Source: Pseudomonas sp. AOB-7
GTDB taxonomy: Bacteria; Pseudomonadota; Gammaproteobacteria; Pseudomonadales; Pseudomonadaceae
Assembly: GCF_003696305.1 (NCBI RefSeq)
Contig: NZ_RFFK01000004.1
Span: 248,001-312,000 of the forward strand
Direction: 5' to 3'
Length of the DNA stretch: 64,000 bases
In this document: piece after piece, positions 1 to 13,030 of the stretch
How the letters are laid out: the number at the start of each line of letters is the position of its first letter
Numbering within the stretch: the first letter of the stretch is position 1
Translations under genes and position numbers: made by a program
Notes under the pieces: generated by a model
What the model was told of the DNA's origin: nothing
What the model saw: only the letters and a program-made list of their open reading frames with translations
Databases searched by the model: none

Positions 1-47
1 TTGCCGGAACCGCTCGGCCCGTCGACCGTGATCACCGGGGCGTTCAT
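1..47 (-). CDS. cmk: Cytidylate kinase, N-terminal fragment
   Basis: Only the first 15 codons plus two bases are in the window; the gene runs off the left edge. The start reads MNAPVITVDGPSGSG, which is the beginning of the P-loop (GPSGSGK) of CMP/dCMP kinases. The enzyme phosphorylates CMP and dCMP in nucleotide synthesis. The ATG (45-47) overlaps the stop of tyrA-aroA (44-46) as ATGA, so it is the next gene of the same operon. In Pseudomonas cmk usually follows tyrA-aroA and precedes rpsA, which agrees with this placement. Confidence 0.9.
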   Translation of the reverse strand, partial: MNAPVITVDGPSGSG

Positions 48-2284
48 GCCTTGCCCTCTTCGGCCACCTGGATGCCGACTTCGGCCGCCAGGGCGAGGAA
101 GTTGGGGAAGGAGGTGGCGACGTTGGCACAATCGTGAATGCGGATCGGCGCGCTGGCGCGCAGCGAGGCGACGCTGAAGGACATGGCGATACGGTGGTCG
201 CCGTGCGCCCAGACTTCGCCGCCGCCGATGGCGCCACCTTCGATGACGATGCCGTCCGGAGTCGGCTCGGCCTTCACGCCCAGGGCGACCAGACCGTCAG
301 CCATGACCTGGATACGGTCGGACTCCTTGACCCGCAGCTCCTCGGCGCCGCGCAGCACGGTGCGGCCGGAGGCAGCGGCGGCAGCGATGAACAGCACCGG
401 GAATTCGTCGATGGCCAGCGGCACCAGGTCTTCGGGAATATCGATGCCCTTGAGCTTGGCCGAGCGCACGCGGATATCGGCCACCGGCTCGCCGCCCACC
501 TCGCGCTGGTTTTCCAGGCTGATATCGCCGCCCATCAGCTTGAGGATATCGATCACCCCGGTGCGGGTCGGGTTGATGCCGACGTGCTCGAGCACCAGCT
601 CGGAACCTTCGGCAATGCTCGCCGCCACCAGGAAGAAGGCCGCCGAGGAAATATCGGCCGGCACTTCGATACGGGTGGCGCTGAGCTTGTGCCCGGATTC
701 GACGGTGGCGGTGCTGCCCTCCACGCTGACCGGGTAGCCGAAGCCGCGCAGCATGCGCTCGGTGTGGTCGCGGGTCGGCGCCGGCTCGGTCACCGAGGTC
801 TTGCCGGCGGCGTACAGGCCGGCCAGCAGCAGGCAGGACTTGACCTGGGCGCTGGCCATCGGCATCTCGTAGTCCATGCCGGTCAGGCGCTGGCCGCCCT
901 TGATGGTCAGCGGCGGACGCCCTTCCGGACCAGTCTCGATCACCGCGCCCATTTCACGCAGCGGCTTGGCCACACGGTTCATCGGACGCCTGGACAGCGA
1001 GGCGTCGCCGGTCAGGGTGGTGTCGAACGGCTGCGCGGCGAGCAGGCCGGAGAGCAGGCGCATAGAGGTGCCGGAGTTGCCCATGTACAGCGGGCCGGCC
1101 GGCGCCTTCAGGCCATTGAGGCCGACACCATGAATGGTGACGCGACCGTGGTGCGGGCCTTCGATCACCACGCCCATGTCGCGGAAGGCCTGCAGGGTGG
1201 CCAGGGCGTCTTCGCCTTCGAGGAAGCCCTCGACCTCGGTGGTGCCTTCGGCCAGCGAGCCGAGCATGATCGAGCGGTGCGAGATGGACTTGTCGCCGGG
1301 CACGCGAATGCGTCCGGACAGGCTGCTACCGGGTTTTGCCAGGAAAATCAGATCGGTCGAGTGCATAGCGTCCACATAGGCCCTGCGGGCCAGAATTTTG
1401 CTGAAATGTTCGCGGGCCACGCGGGCGCGGGTGAACACGCCCAGCAGTTGATGCCCATCCCCGGCGTCGACCGCGTCGCGCAGGGCGTCGAGGTCGTCGC
1501 GAAAGGTGTCCAGGGTGCGCAGCACGGCCTCGCGGTTGGCGAGGAAGATATCGTGCCACATCACCGGATCGCTGCCGGCGATCCGCGTGAAGTCGCGAAA
1601 GCCGCCGGCGGCGTAACGGAAAATCTCCAGGTTCTCGCTGCGCTTGGCCAGCGAGTCGACCAGAGTGAAGGCCAACAGGTGCGGCAGGTGGCTGGTGGCG
1701 GCAAGCACCTGATCGTGGTGCTCCACCTCCATCGACTCGACATCCGCACCCAGCTCGCGCCACAGGCCTTCCACCAGCGCCAGGGCCGCCTCGTCGCTGT
1801 GCTCGCAAGGCGTCAGGATGACCTTGTGGCGGCGGAACAGCGCCGCCTTGGCCGCCTCCACCCCGCTCTGCTCGGAGCCGGCGATGGGGTGGCCCGGCAC
1901 CAGCCGCACCCTCTTGCCGGCGAAGGCCAGGCGCGCGGCGCGTAGCACATTGCCCTTGGCACTGCCGACGTCGGTCAGCACCGCATCGCCGAGATCGAGC
2001 TTGGCCAGCTCGGCCAGCAGCTTCTCCATGGCCAGGATAGGCACCGCCAGCTGGATCACATCGGCCCCCTGACAGGCGGCGGCCAGATCGGTCTCGCAGC
2101 GATCGACCACGCCCAGCTGCACCGCCAGGCGCCGCGACTCGGCATCCAGATCGACGCCCACCACCTCGCGACACAGGCCACTCTCGCGCAGGCCCTTGGC
2201 GAAGGAGCCGCCAATCAGGCCGAGGCCGACCACCACCAGGCGGCCGATCTTAGGGGCGCTCGATTGCACTGCGGTGACAGTCAC
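44..2284 (-). CDS. tyrA-aroA: Bifunctional prephenate dehydrogenase / EPSP synthase (TyrA-AroA fusion)
   Basis: A 746-residue fusion. The N-terminal 300 or so residues are a TyrA-type dehydrogenase with the NAD-binding motif GLGLIGGS at residues 20-27; it oxidises prephenate or arogenate toward tyrosine. After a short linker (about 300-315) comes AroA, 3-phosphoshikimate 1-carboxyvinyltransferase, seen from VPGDKSISHRS (phosphate-binding lysine) and GNSGTSMRLL. The protein therefore makes EPSP, upstream of chorismate, and also commits prephenate to tyrosine. The fusion is known in Pseudomonas. Start-stop overlaps join it to hisC upstream (2281-2284) and cmk downstream (44-47), so translation is probably coupled. 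Confidence 0.95.
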   Translation of the reverse strand: MTVTAVQSSAPKIGRLVVVGLGLIGGSFAKGLRESGLCREVVGVDLDAESRRLAVQLGVVDRCETDLAAACQGADVIQLAVPILAMEKLLAELAKLDLGDAVLTDVGSAKGNVLRAARLAFAGKRVRLVPGHPIAGSEQSGVEAAKAALFRRHKVILTPCEHSDEAALALVEGLWRELGADVESMEVEHHDQVLAATSHLPHLLAFTLVDSLAKRSENLEIFRYAAGGFRDFTRIAGSDPVMWHDIFLANREAVLRTLDTFRDDLDALRDAVDAGDGHQLLGVFTRARVAREHFSKILARRAYVDAMHSTDLIFLAKPGSSLSGRIRVPGDKSISHRSIMLGSLAEGTTEVEGFLEGEDALATLQAFRDMGVVIEGPHHGRVTIHGVGLNGLKAPAGPLYMGNSGTSMRLLSGLLAAQPFDTTLTGDASLSRRPMNRVAKPLREMGAVIETGPEGRPPLTIKGGQRLTGMDYEMPMASAQVKSCLLLAGLYAAGKTSVTEPAPTRDHTERMLRGFGYPVSVEGSTATVESGHKLSATRIEVPADISSAAFFLVAASIAEGSELVLEHVGINPTRTGVIDILKLMGGDISLENQREVGGEPVADIRVRSAKLKGIDIPEDLVPLAIDEFPVLFIAAAAASGRTVLRGAEELRVKESDRIQVMADGLVALGVKAEPTPDGIVIEGGAIGGGEVWAHGDHRIAMSFSVASLRASAPIRIHDCANVATSFPNFLALAAEVGIQVAEEGKA

Positions 2285-3390
2285 GCCGACAACACCTTGG
2301 CCAGGGCCTCGAGGAAGCGCGCGTTCTCCTGCGGCAGGCCGATGGATACGCGCAGGAAATGGGGCATGCGATAGCCGGCCATCGGCCGCACTATCACGCC
2401 CTCGCGCAGCAGCGCCTGGTTGATCGACGCGGTGTCGCGACCGAAGTCGACGGCAATAAAGTTGCCCTTCGAGGCAATCCAGCTCAGACCCAGCGCGCGC
2501 AGGCCGTCCTGCAACTGATGCATGCCGGCATCGTTGAGGCGACGGCTCTCGGCCAGGTACTCGGTATCGGCGAGCGCCGCGCAGGCGGCGGCCAGGGCCA
2601 GGCTGTTGACGTTGAACGGCTGGCGCACGCGGTTGAGCACATCGGCGATGGCCGGCGAGCTGATCGCATAGCCCACGCGCAACGCCGCCAGGCCATAGGC
2701 CTTGGAGAAGGTGCGCGAAACCAGCAAGTTCGGGTAGCGGGCCAGGTAATCGAGGCCATCCGGCAGCTCATCGCCTTCGGCGTATTCGATATAGGCCTCG
2801 TCCAGCACCACCAGCACCGACTCCGGCACCTTGGCCAGGAAAGCGTCTAGCGCCGCTGGGCCGAACCAGGTGCCGGTCGGGTTGTTGGGGTTGGCGATGA
2901 ACACCACGCGGGTATTGGCGTCGATGGCCGCGAGCATGGCGTCCAGGTCGTGGCCGTAGTCCCTGGCCGGCACCACCTTGCCCTGCGCGCCGACCGCCTG
3001 GGTGGCGATGGGGTAGACGGCGAAGGCGTAGTCGCTGAACACGGCGTTAAGCCCCGGCGCCAGGTAGGCGCGGGCGACCAGCTCGAGAATGTCGTTGGAG
3101 CCGTTGCCCAGGGTGACCTGCGCCGCGCCCACGCCGTAGCGGGCGGCCAGCGCGGTCTTGAGGGTGAAGCCATTGCCATCCGGATAACGGGTCAGCTCGT
3201 CCAGTTCGGCACGGATCGCCGCCAGCACCTTGGCGCTGGGGCCGAGCGGGTTCTCGTTGCTGGCCAGCTTGACGATGCCGGCCGGATCCAGGCCCAGCTC
3301 GCGGGCCAGTTCGTCGACCGGCTTGCCCGGCACATAGGGGGACAGCTTCTGCACGCCCGGCTGGGCCAGGGCTAGGAAATCGCAACTCAT
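2281..3390 (-). CDS. hisC: Histidinol-phosphate / aromatic aminotransferase (HisC2 type)
   Basis: A PLP enzyme of 369 residues in the class I/II aminotransferase fold. Visible family motifs are SNENPLGPS near the N terminus, NPNNPTGTW, the DEAYIEY block and the lysine motif SRTFSKAYGLA that binds PLP. It transaminates histidinol phosphate; because it lies between pheA and tyrA-aroA it probably also acts on aromatic keto acids. I chose the ATG at 3390 because GAGG lies seven bases upstream; an in-frame ATG at 3402 has no such site. The last codon overlaps the tyrA-aroA start. A 96-bp gap containing a REP-like hairpin separates it from pheA. Confidence 0.93.
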   Translation of the reverse strand: MSCDFLALAQPGVQKLSPYVPGKPVDELARELGLDPAGIVKLASNENPLGPSAKVLAAIRAELDELTRYPDGNGFTLKTALAARYGVGAAQVTLGNGSNDILELVARAYLAPGLNAVFSDYAFAVYPIATQAVGAQGKVVPARDYGHDLDAMLAAIDANTRVVFIANPNNPTGTWFGPAALDAFLAKVPESVLVVLDEAYIEYAEGDELPDGLDYLARYPNLLVSRTFSKAYGLAALRVGYAISSPAIADVLNRVRQPFNVNSLALAAACAALADTEYLAESRRLNDAGMHQLQDGLRALGLSWIASKGNFIAVDFGRDTASINQALLREGVIVRPMAGYRMPHFLRVSIGLPQENARFLEALAKVLSA

Positions 3391-3429
3391 CACAAACCTC
3401 ATTGTCTCGACCGAGCGCCACAGGCCTCG

Positions 3430-3476
3430 CAGGAGCGACTTCAGTCGCGAACATCGCGACTAAAGCCGCTCCTACG
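3430..3476. repeat. REP-like palindrome between pheA and hisC
   Basis: Imperfect inverted repeat with arms AGGAGCGACTTCAGTCGCGA and TCGCGACTAAAGCCGCTCCT around a short loop. It resembles Pseudomonas REP elements and interrupts an otherwise tightly packed operon, where it could modulate mRNA stability. A related copy lies at 5735-5781. Confidence 0.75.
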
Positions 3477-3486
3477 AGGACGCGGG

Positions 3487-4581
3487 TTACAGCACCGCCT
3501 TCGGATAGGAACCCAGCACCTTGAGCGCCACGGCCTCCTGGCCGATCTTCTCCAGCACGTCCTTGATCAGCGGGTCGCGGTGGTGGCCGACGAAGTCGAT
3601 GAAGAACACGTAGGTCCACTTGCCGCTGCGCGAAGGACGAGTCTCGATGCGGGTCAGGTCGATGCCGTTGTTGTGGAACGGCACCAGGAGCTCGTGCAGC
3701 GCACCCGGCTTGTTGCGCATGGAGACGATGATCGAGGTCTTGTCGTCGCCGGTCGGCGGCACTTCCTGGCTGCCGATGATGAGAAAGCGCGTGGAGTTGT
3801 CCGGACGGTCCTCGATCTTCTCGGCCAGCTTGGTCAGGCCATACAGATTGGCCGCCATGTCGCCGGCGATGGCCGCGCTGTTCCACTCGCTCTTGACCCG
3901 CTTGGCGGCGTCGGCGTTGCTGGAGACCGCCACGCGCTCGACATTCGGGTAGTGCGCATCCAGCCACTTGCGGCACTGCGCCAGGGACTGGGCGTGGGAA
4001 TAGATACGGGTGATCTTGTCGGTCTTGGTGGTCTCGCCGACCAGCAGGTGATGGTGGATGCGCAGCTCGACTTCGCCGCAGATCACCATGTCGTGCTCGA
4101 GGAAGCTGTCGAGGGTGTGGTTGATCGCACCCTCGGTGGAGTTCTCCACCGGCACCACGCCGAAGTTCACCGCACCGGCGGCCACTTCGCGGAACACCTC
4201 GTCGATGGCCGCCATCGGCACGCTGATCACCGCGTGACCGAAATGCTTCATCGCCGCGGCCTGGCTGAAGGTGCCTTCGGGACCGAGATAGGCGACTTTC
4301 AGCGGGTTCTCCAGGGCCAGGCAGGAGGACATGATCTCGCGGAACAGCCGCGCCATTTCCTCGTTGCCCAGCGGGCCCTGGTTGCGCTCCATGATGCGCT
4401 TGAGCACCTGGGCCTCGCGCTCGGGGCGGTAGAACACCGGCGACTCGCCTTCCTTGAGTTCCTTCATCTTCACCCGCGCCACTTCTTCGGCGCAGCGCGC
4501 GCGGTCGCTGATCAGCTCGAGGATGCGTTCGTCGAGGTTGTCGATGCGCAGGCGCAGGGCCTGCAGTTCCTGCTCGGACAT
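3487..4581 (-). CDS. pheA: P-protein: chorismate mutase / prephenate dehydratase
   Basis: Bifunctional enzyme of phenylalanine synthesis, 364 residues. Residues 1-90 are an AroQ-type chorismate mutase helix bundle (LRLRIDNLDERILELI, then FYRPERE). From about 95 the prephenate dehydratase domain begins (VAYLGPEGTFSQAAA, GVVPVENSTEG). The C-terminal ACT domain carries the phenylalanine-binding GALHELL and ESRP-like ETRPSRSGKW motifs, so feedback inhibition by phenylalanine is expected. The ATG at 4581 is preferred since AAGGAG lies ten bases upstream; another ATG at 4590 would place that site too close. The gene begins two bases beyond the serC stop. Confidence 0.95.
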   Translation of the reverse strand: MSEQELQALRLRIDNLDERILELISDRARCAEEVARVKMKELKEGESPVFYRPEREAQVLKRIMERNQGPLGNEEMARLFREIMSSCLALENPLKVAYLGPEGTFSQAAAMKHFGHAVISVPMAAIDEVFREVAAGAVNFGVVPVENSTEGAINHTLDSFLEHDMVICGEVELRIHHHLLVGETTKTDKITRIYSHAQSLAQCRKWLDAHYPNVERVAVSSNADAAKRVKSEWNSAAIAGDMAANLYGLTKLAEKIEDRPDNSTRFLIIGSQEVPPTGDDKTSIIVSMRNKPGALHELLVPFHNNGIDLTRIETRPSRSGKWTYVFFIDFVGHHRDPLIKDVLEKIGQEAVALKVLGSYPKAVL

Positions 4582-4582
4582 C

Positions 4583-5668
4583 TCAGCCATGCTCCTTCTC
4601 GAACTCGGCCATATAGGCCACCAGCGCCTCGACCGCATCCATCCCGACCGCGTTGTAGATGGAGGCACGCATGCCGCCCACCGAGCGATGGCCCTTGAGA
4701 TTGAGCAGGCCGCGCGCGTCGGCGCCGGCGAGGAAGACCTTGTCCAGCTTCTCGTCGGCCAGGCGGAACGGCACGTTCATCCAGGAACGGGCGTTGTGGG
4801 CGATGGGGTTGCTGTAGAAATCGCTGCCGTCGATGGCCTTGTACAGCAGGTCCTTCTTGGCGCGGTTGATACGCTCCATGGCCTCGACGCCGCCCTGCTC
4901 CTTGAGCCACTGGAACACCAGGCCGGACAGGTACCAGGAATAAGTGGCCGGGGTGTTGTACATCGAGCCGTTGTCGGCCGAGACCTTGTAGTCGAGCATG
5001 GTCGGGCAGCTGGAGCGGGCGCGGCCGAGCAGGTCCTCGCGCACTATCACCACCACCAGGCCGCTGGGGCCGATGTTCTTCTGCGCGCCGGCGTAGATCA
5101 GGCCGAACTGCGAGACGTCGAGCGGGCGCGAGAGGATGTCCGAGGACATGTCCGCCACCAGCGGGGTATCGCCGGTCTGCGGCACCCAGTCGAACTGCAG
5201 GCCACCGATGGTCTCGTTGCTGCAGTAGTGCAGGTAGGCCGCGCCCTTGGACAGCTGCCAGTCGTTCTGCCCCGGGATGGCGAAGTAGTCGTGCGCCTTG
5301 GCGCTGGCGGCGACGTTGATGCGCCCGTAGCGACGCGCTTCCTCGATGGCCTTCTTCGACCAGATGCCGGTCTCGACGTAATCGGCCACGCCCTCTTCCG
5401 GCAGCAGGTTCAGCGGAATCTCGGCGAATTGCTGGCTGGCGCCGCCCTGGAGGAACAGCACCTTGTAGTCGTTGGGCACGGCGAGCAGGTCGCGCAGGTC
5501 CTGTTCGGCCTGGCTGGCGATGGCCACGTACTCGTCGCTGCGGTGGCTCATTTCCATCACCGACAGGCCCTTGCCCTGCCAGTCGAGCATCTCGGCCTGG
5601 GCGCGTTCCAGTACGGCGGTCGGCAGCGCGGCCGGGCCGGCGCAGAAGTTAAAAGCTCGCTTGCTCAC
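4583..5668 (-). CDS. serC: Phosphoserine aminotransferase
   Basis: PLP-dependent enzyme of serine synthesis (3-phosphohydroxypyruvate to phosphoserine), also used for pyridoxine synthesis. The 361 residues include NFCAGPAALP at the start, MEMSHRS, the PLP-lysine region YAGAQKNIGPSG and the C-terminal GLKGH-like LNLKGHRSVGGMRAS motif. I chose the GTG at 5668 because the conserved protein begins SKRAFNF there and a purine-rich GAGAGA lies just upstream; a further GTG at 5689 is possible. It is the first gene of the serC-pheA-hisC-tyrA/aroA-cmk string, with a REP element between it and gyrA. Confidence 0.95.
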   Translation of the reverse strand: MSKRAFNFCAGPAALPTAVLERAQAEMLDWQGKGLSVMEMSHRSDEYVAIASQAEQDLRDLLAVPNDYKVLFLQGGASQQFAEIPLNLLPEEGVADYVETGIWSKKAIEEARRYGRINVAASAKAHDYFAIPGQNDWQLSKGAAYLHYCSNETIGGLQFDWVPQTGDTPLVADMSSDILSRPLDVSQFGLIYAGAQKNIGPSGLVVVIVREDLLGRARSSCPTMLDYKVSADNGSMYNTPATYSWYLSGLVFQWLKEQGGVEAMERINRAKKDLLYKAIDGSDFYSNPIAHNARSWMNVPFRLADEKLDKVFLAGADARGLLNLKGHRSVGGMRASIYNAVGMDAVEALVAYMAEFEKEHG

Positions 5669-5734
5669 GTCTGTCTCTCTCAGATTCACAGAACGCCACC
5701 ACCAGGCGATGGCATGTCCACACTGTCACCGCGC

Positions 5735-5781
5735 CTGTGGGGGCGCTTCAGCGGCGACAATCGCGGCTAAAGCCCCCACGG
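5735..5781. repeat. REP-like palindrome between gyrA and serC
   Basis: Inverted repeat with arms GTGGGGGCGCTTCAGCGGCGA and TCGCGGCTAAAGCCCCCAC, in the 122-bp gap between gyrA and the serC start. It is the same class as the element at 3430-3476 and may trim or terminate gyrA readthrough. Confidence 0.75.
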
Positions 5782-5790
5782 AGCCCGATT

Positions 5791-8559
<2,769 letters not shown>

Positions 8560-8881
8560 GAGAAGCCTGGTTCCTTTTTCTGGTGAAACTCCGCGTCATT
8601 CTTCCTGAACGCCATGGAGTACGTCGCCATGGCCTCAGGCCATCAGCGACTCACGACAAATCAACGAGTTATGCCACGATTCGATGCAGTGAAGGCGGCC
8701 GCGAGCAGCCCCCTTGAAAACTGCCGGAGATTACCACAAAGCGTGCCGCACACCTACCCCGGAACCGGCCCAGGGCGGGACGAGAGGACGGCGGGCCAGC
8801 CCACCGCGAATGGCGAGGGTCGAGCGCCGATGGACGCCGCGAACGACACCGCCTCACCTGGTGCGAAGCAGCACAGCCAGC
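8560..8881. other. Intergenic region upstream of gyrA
   Basis: No gene is visible in these 322 bp between the mtnA stop and the gyrA start. It should hold the gyrA promoter, but I see no convincing -35/-10 pair. One perfect odd palindrome, ATGGCCTCAGGCCAT (8629-8643), lies about 70 bp ahead of the gyrA start and could be an operator or an mRNA hairpin. Confidence 0.4.
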
Positions 8882-9958
<1,077 letters not shown>

Positions 9959-9993
9959 CGCACACCTCGCCCTTCGCCGCCAAAAAATCGCGG

Positions 9994-9999
9994 ATTATA
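9994..9999 (-). promoter_or_regulatory. Candidate -10 box of mtnA
   Basis: TATAAT on the minus strand, 35 bp before the mtnA ATG. No good -35 hexamer stands at 16-18 bp, so activator dependence is possible. Confidence 0.35.
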
Positions 10000-10127
10000 C
10001 GCAGACAAGCAGCTGCCGACCGAAGAATCCAGCCGCGCCGCGCCGGCCTTCGACTTCAAGCGCCGGATATTCCTCTATACACTGGCGACCTCCACACGCA
10101 ACCTTCACGCCAAGCGGACCGCCGACC

Positions 10128-11447
10128 ATGCCCGACGCCCCTCTCGACCTGCTGCTCCTGCCCACCTGGCTGGTGCCCGTGGAGCCGGCCGGCGTGGTGC
10201 TGCGCGAGCATGCCCTGGGCATCCGCGACGGCCGCATCGTCCTGCTCGCGCCGCGCGCCGAGGCCCTGCGCCAGCCCGCCCGCGAGGTGCGCGAACTGCC
10301 GGACTGCCTGCTCGCCCCCGGCCTGGTCAACGCCCACGGCCATGCCGCCATGAGCCTGCTGCGCGGCATCGCCGACGACCTGCCGCTGATGACCTGGCTG
10401 CACGAGCACATCTGGCCGGCCGAGGCCAAGTGGGTCGACGAGGCCTTCGTCCGCGACGGCACCGACCTGGCCATCGCCGAGCAGCTCAAGGGCGGCATCA
10501 GCTGTTTCTCCGACATGTACTTCTACCCGCAGGTCGCCGCCGAGCGGGTGCACAACGCCGGCATGCGCGCGCAGATCACCATTCCCGTGCTGGACTTCGC
10601 CATCCCCGGCGCACGCGACGCCGCCGAGGCGCTGCGCAAGGGCCTGCAGCTGTTCGACGACCTCAAGCAGCACCCGCGCATCCGCATCGCTTTCGGCCCG
10701 CACGCCCCCTACACGGTGAGCGACGACAAGCTCGAGCAAATCCGCGTGCTGGCCGACGAGCTGGACGCCGGCATCCATATGCACGTGCACGAGACCGCCC
10801 AGGAAGTGACCGAGGCCCTGGCCCAGCGCGGCGAGCGGCCGCTGGCCCGCCTGGCCCGGCTCGGCCTGCTCGGCCCGCGCTTCCAGGCCGTGCACATGAC
10901 CCAGATCGACGACGCCGACCTGGCGCTGCTGGTGGAGCACAACTGCAGCGTGATCCACTGCCCGGAATCCAACCTCAAGCTGGCCAGCGGCTTCTGCCCG
11001 GTCGAGCGCCTGTGGCAGGCCGGGGTCAACGTCGCCATCGGCACCGACGGCGCGGCGAGCAACAACGACCTCGACCTGCTCGGCGAGACCCGCACTGCCG
11101 CGCTGCTGGCCAAGGCGGTGGCCGGCTCGGCCACCGCCCTGAACGCCCACAGCGCGCTGCGCATGGCCACCCTGGGCGGCGCCCGCGCGCTCGGCCTGGA
11201 CGCCCAGATCGGCTCGCTGGAGGTCGGCAAGCTGGCCGACCTGGTCGCCTTCGACCTCTCGGGGCTGGCCCAGCAGCCGATCTACGACCCGGTGTCGCAG
11301 CTGATCTACGCCAGCGGCCGCGACTGCGTGAAGCACCTGTGGATCGGCGGCAAGCAGCTGCTCGACGAGCGCCGCCTGACGCGCATGGACGAAGACGAGC
11401 TGATCGCCCGGGCCAGGGCCTGGGGCGAGCGGATCGCCAAGCGGTAG
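10128..11447 (+). CDS. mtaD: 5'-methylthioadenosine deaminase (amidohydrolase family)
   Basis: A 439-residue metal-dependent amidohydrolase of the TRZ/ATZ group. The metal ligands are visible as [17 protein letters not shown], the histidine in AVHMTQ and the aspartate in [11 protein letters not shown]. The family deaminates methylthioadenosine and S-adenosylhomocysteine; the P. aeruginosa enzyme at the equivalent locus is known to prefer methylthioadenosine, a by-product of acyl-homoserine lactone and polyamine synthesis. The divergent mtnA supports this substrate. The stop TAG at 11445-11447 lies inside a small palindromic repeat. Confidence 0.88.
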   Translation: MPDAPLDLLLLPTWLVPVEPAGVVLREHALGIRDGRIVLLAPRAEALRQPAREVRELPDCLLAPGLVNAHGHAAMSLLRGIADDLPLMTWLHEHIWPAEAKWVDEAFVRDGTDLAIAEQLKGGISCFSDMYFYPQVAAERVHNAGMRAQITIPVLDFAIPGARDAAEALRKGLQLFDDLKQHPRIRIAFGPHAPYTVSDDKLEQIRVLADELDAGIHMHVHETAQEVTEALAQRGERPLARLARLGLLGPRFQAVHMTQIDDADLALLVEHNCSVIHCPESNLKLASGFCPVERLWQAGVNVAIGTDGAASNNDLDLLGETRTAALLAKAVAGSATALNAHSALRMATLGGARALGLDAQIGSLEVGKLADLVAFDLSGLAQQPIYDPVSQLIYASGRDCVKHLWIGGKQLLDERRLTRMDEDELIARARAWGERIAKR

Positions 11448-11466
11448 TCCGGATGAAATCCGGAAA
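11444..11466. repeat. CCGGATG-type small palindrome
   Basis: GTAGTCCGGATGAAATCCGG followed by AAA. It belongs to a dispersed family in this window (GTAGyCCGGATG-N-ATCCGGG). Its TAG is the mtaD stop codon. Confidence 0.65.
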
Positions 11467-11606
11467 ATAGCGGTCCGCCCAGGCCACAACGCCGATACGA
11501 CTGCGACAAACTGACATACATTGAGAGTCCCCGCGTCGCCCAATGCCGCCGCCGAAACTGGCAACATGGGCGGCACACCGAATTCAAGGCTTTTGCAGAG
11601 AACCCT

Positions 11607-12305
11607 ATGAGCAACGTCGACCGCGCCGAAATCGCCAAATTCGAGGCCCTGGCCCATCGCTGGTGGGACCTTCAGAGCGAGTTCAAACCCCTGCACGACA
11701 TCAACCCGCTGCGGGTCAACTGGATCGACGAACGCGTCGGCCTGGCCGGCAAGCGCGTGCTGGACGTCGGCTGCGGCGGCGGCATTCTCAGCGAGGCAAT
11801 GGCCCAGCGCGGCGCCACGGTGATGGGCATCGACATGGGCGAGGCGCCGCTGTCGGTGGCCCAGCTGCACCAGCTGGAGTCCGGCGTCGAGGTGGAGTAC
11901 CGGCAGAGCACCGCCGAAGCCCTGGCCGAGGAACTGCCCGGCCAGTTCGACGTGGTCACCTGCCTGGAGATGCTCGAACACGTGCCCGACCCGTCCTCGG
12001 TGATCCGCGCCTGCCACAAGCTGGTCAAGCCCGGCGGCCAGGTGTTCTTCTCCACCATCAACCGCAATCCCAAGGCCTACCTGTTCGCGGTGATCGGTGC
12101 CGAGTACCTGCTGCGCCTGCTGCCGCGCGGCACCCACGATTTCAAGAAATTCATCCGCCCCTCCGAGCTGGGCGCCTGGAGCCGCGCCGCCGGCCTGGAG
12201 GTCAAGGATATCGTCGGCCTGACCTACAACCCGCTGACCAAGCACTACAAGCTGGAAGCCGACGTCGACGTCAACTACATGATCCAGACCCTGAAGGAGG
12301 CCTGA
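11607..12305 (+). CDS. ubiG: Ubiquinone biosynthesis O-methyltransferase
   Basis: SAM-dependent methyltransferase of 232 residues that does both O-methylations of the ubiquinone ring. The SAM motif I is [13 protein letters not shown] and the acidic motif II ends in [19 protein letters not shown] and [10 protein letters not shown] are typical of UbiG. The stop shares a base with the next start (TGATG at 12303-12307), so ubiG and mupP are translated from one message. Confidence 0.95.
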   Translation: MSNVDRAEIAKFEALAHRWWDLQSEFKPLHDINPLRVNWIDERVGLAGKRVLDVGCGGGILSEAMAQRGATVMGIDMGEAPLSVAQLHQLESGVEVEYRQSTAEALAEELPGQFDVVTCLEMLEHVPDPSSVIRACHKLVKPGGQVFFSTINRNPKAYLFAVIGAEYLLRLLPRGTHDFKKFIRPSELGAWSRAAGLEVKDIVGLTYNPLTKHYKLEADVDVNYMIQTLKEA

Positions 12306-12976
12306 TGCGCCTGCGCGCGGTTCTCTTCGACATGGACGGCACCCTGCTCGACTCGGCGCCGGACTTCATCGCCATCACCCAGGCCATGCGCGCCGCCCGC
12401 GGCCTGCCGCCGCTGGCGGACAAGGCGATTCGCGACCAGGTCTCCGGCGGCGCCCGCGCCATGGTCGCCTGCGCCTTCGCCGACGACCCGGACTCGGCCG
12501 CCTTCGAGGCCCTGCGCCAGGAATTCCTCGAACGCTACCAGGAGCACTGCGCGGTGCTGACCCGCCCCTTCGACGGCATCGACGCCCTGCTCGGCGACAT
12601 CGAGCAGGCGCGCCTGCTGTGGGGCGTGGCCACCAACAAGCCGCTGCGCTACGCCGAGCCGATCATGCAGCGCCTGGGCCTGGCCCAGCGCTCGGCCGTG
12701 CTGGTCTGCCCGGATCACGTCGAACAGAGCAAGCCGGCGCCGGACATGCTGCTGCTGGCCTGCGAGCAGCTCGGCGTGCAGCCCGGCGAAGTGCTGTTCA
12801 TCGGCGACGATGCGCGGGACATCGAGTCTGGCCGCGCCGCCGGCTGCAAGACCGCGGCGGTCACCTACGGCTATATCCACCCCGACGACAACCCACGCCA
12901 CTGGGGCGCCGACGTGGTGGTCGACCACCCGCTGGAACTGCGCGCCGTGCTCGACCGCGCGCTCTGCAGCTGCTGA
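12305..12976 (+). CDS. mupP: HAD phosphatase, MupP type (MurNAc 6-phosphate phosphatase)
   Basis: Haloacid dehalogenase-like phosphatase of 223 residues. The nucleophile motif is [10 protein letters not shown] (D9, D11), motif II is ATNKP, motif III has the lysine in SKPAPD, and motif IV is [10 protein letters not shown]. It was formerly annotated as phosphoglycolate phosphatase. In Pseudomonas the protein directly after UbiG is MupP, which dephosphorylates N-acetylmuramic acid 6-phosphate in cell-wall recycling and influences beta-lactam resistance. The AAGGAGG ribosome site lies in the end of ubiG, and the start overlaps the ubiG stop by one base. Confidence 0.85.
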   Translation: MRLRAVLFDMDGTLLDSAPDFIAITQAMRAARGLPPLADKAIRDQVSGGARAMVACAFADDPDSAAFEALRQEFLERYQEHCAVLTRPFDGIDALLGDIEQARLLWGVATNKPLRYAEPIMQRLGLAQRSAVLVCPDHVEQSKPAPDMLLLACEQLGVQPGEVLFIGDDARDIESGRAAGCKTAAVTYGYIHPDDNPRHWGADVVVDHPLELRAVLDRALCSC

Positions 12977-12978
12977 CT

Positions 12979-13010
12979 CGTTGGGCTTCGCTGCGCTCAA
13001 CCCAACCTAC
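12979..13010. repeat. GTAGGTTGGG-type palindrome
   Basis: GTTGGGCTTCGCTGCGCTCA followed by ACCCAACCTAC fills most of the gap between mupP and the SDR gene. Related copies lie at 27324-27355, 39594-39656 and 39712-39743. Confidence 0.7.
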
Positions 13011-13030
13011 GCCATCACGAGATACGATCC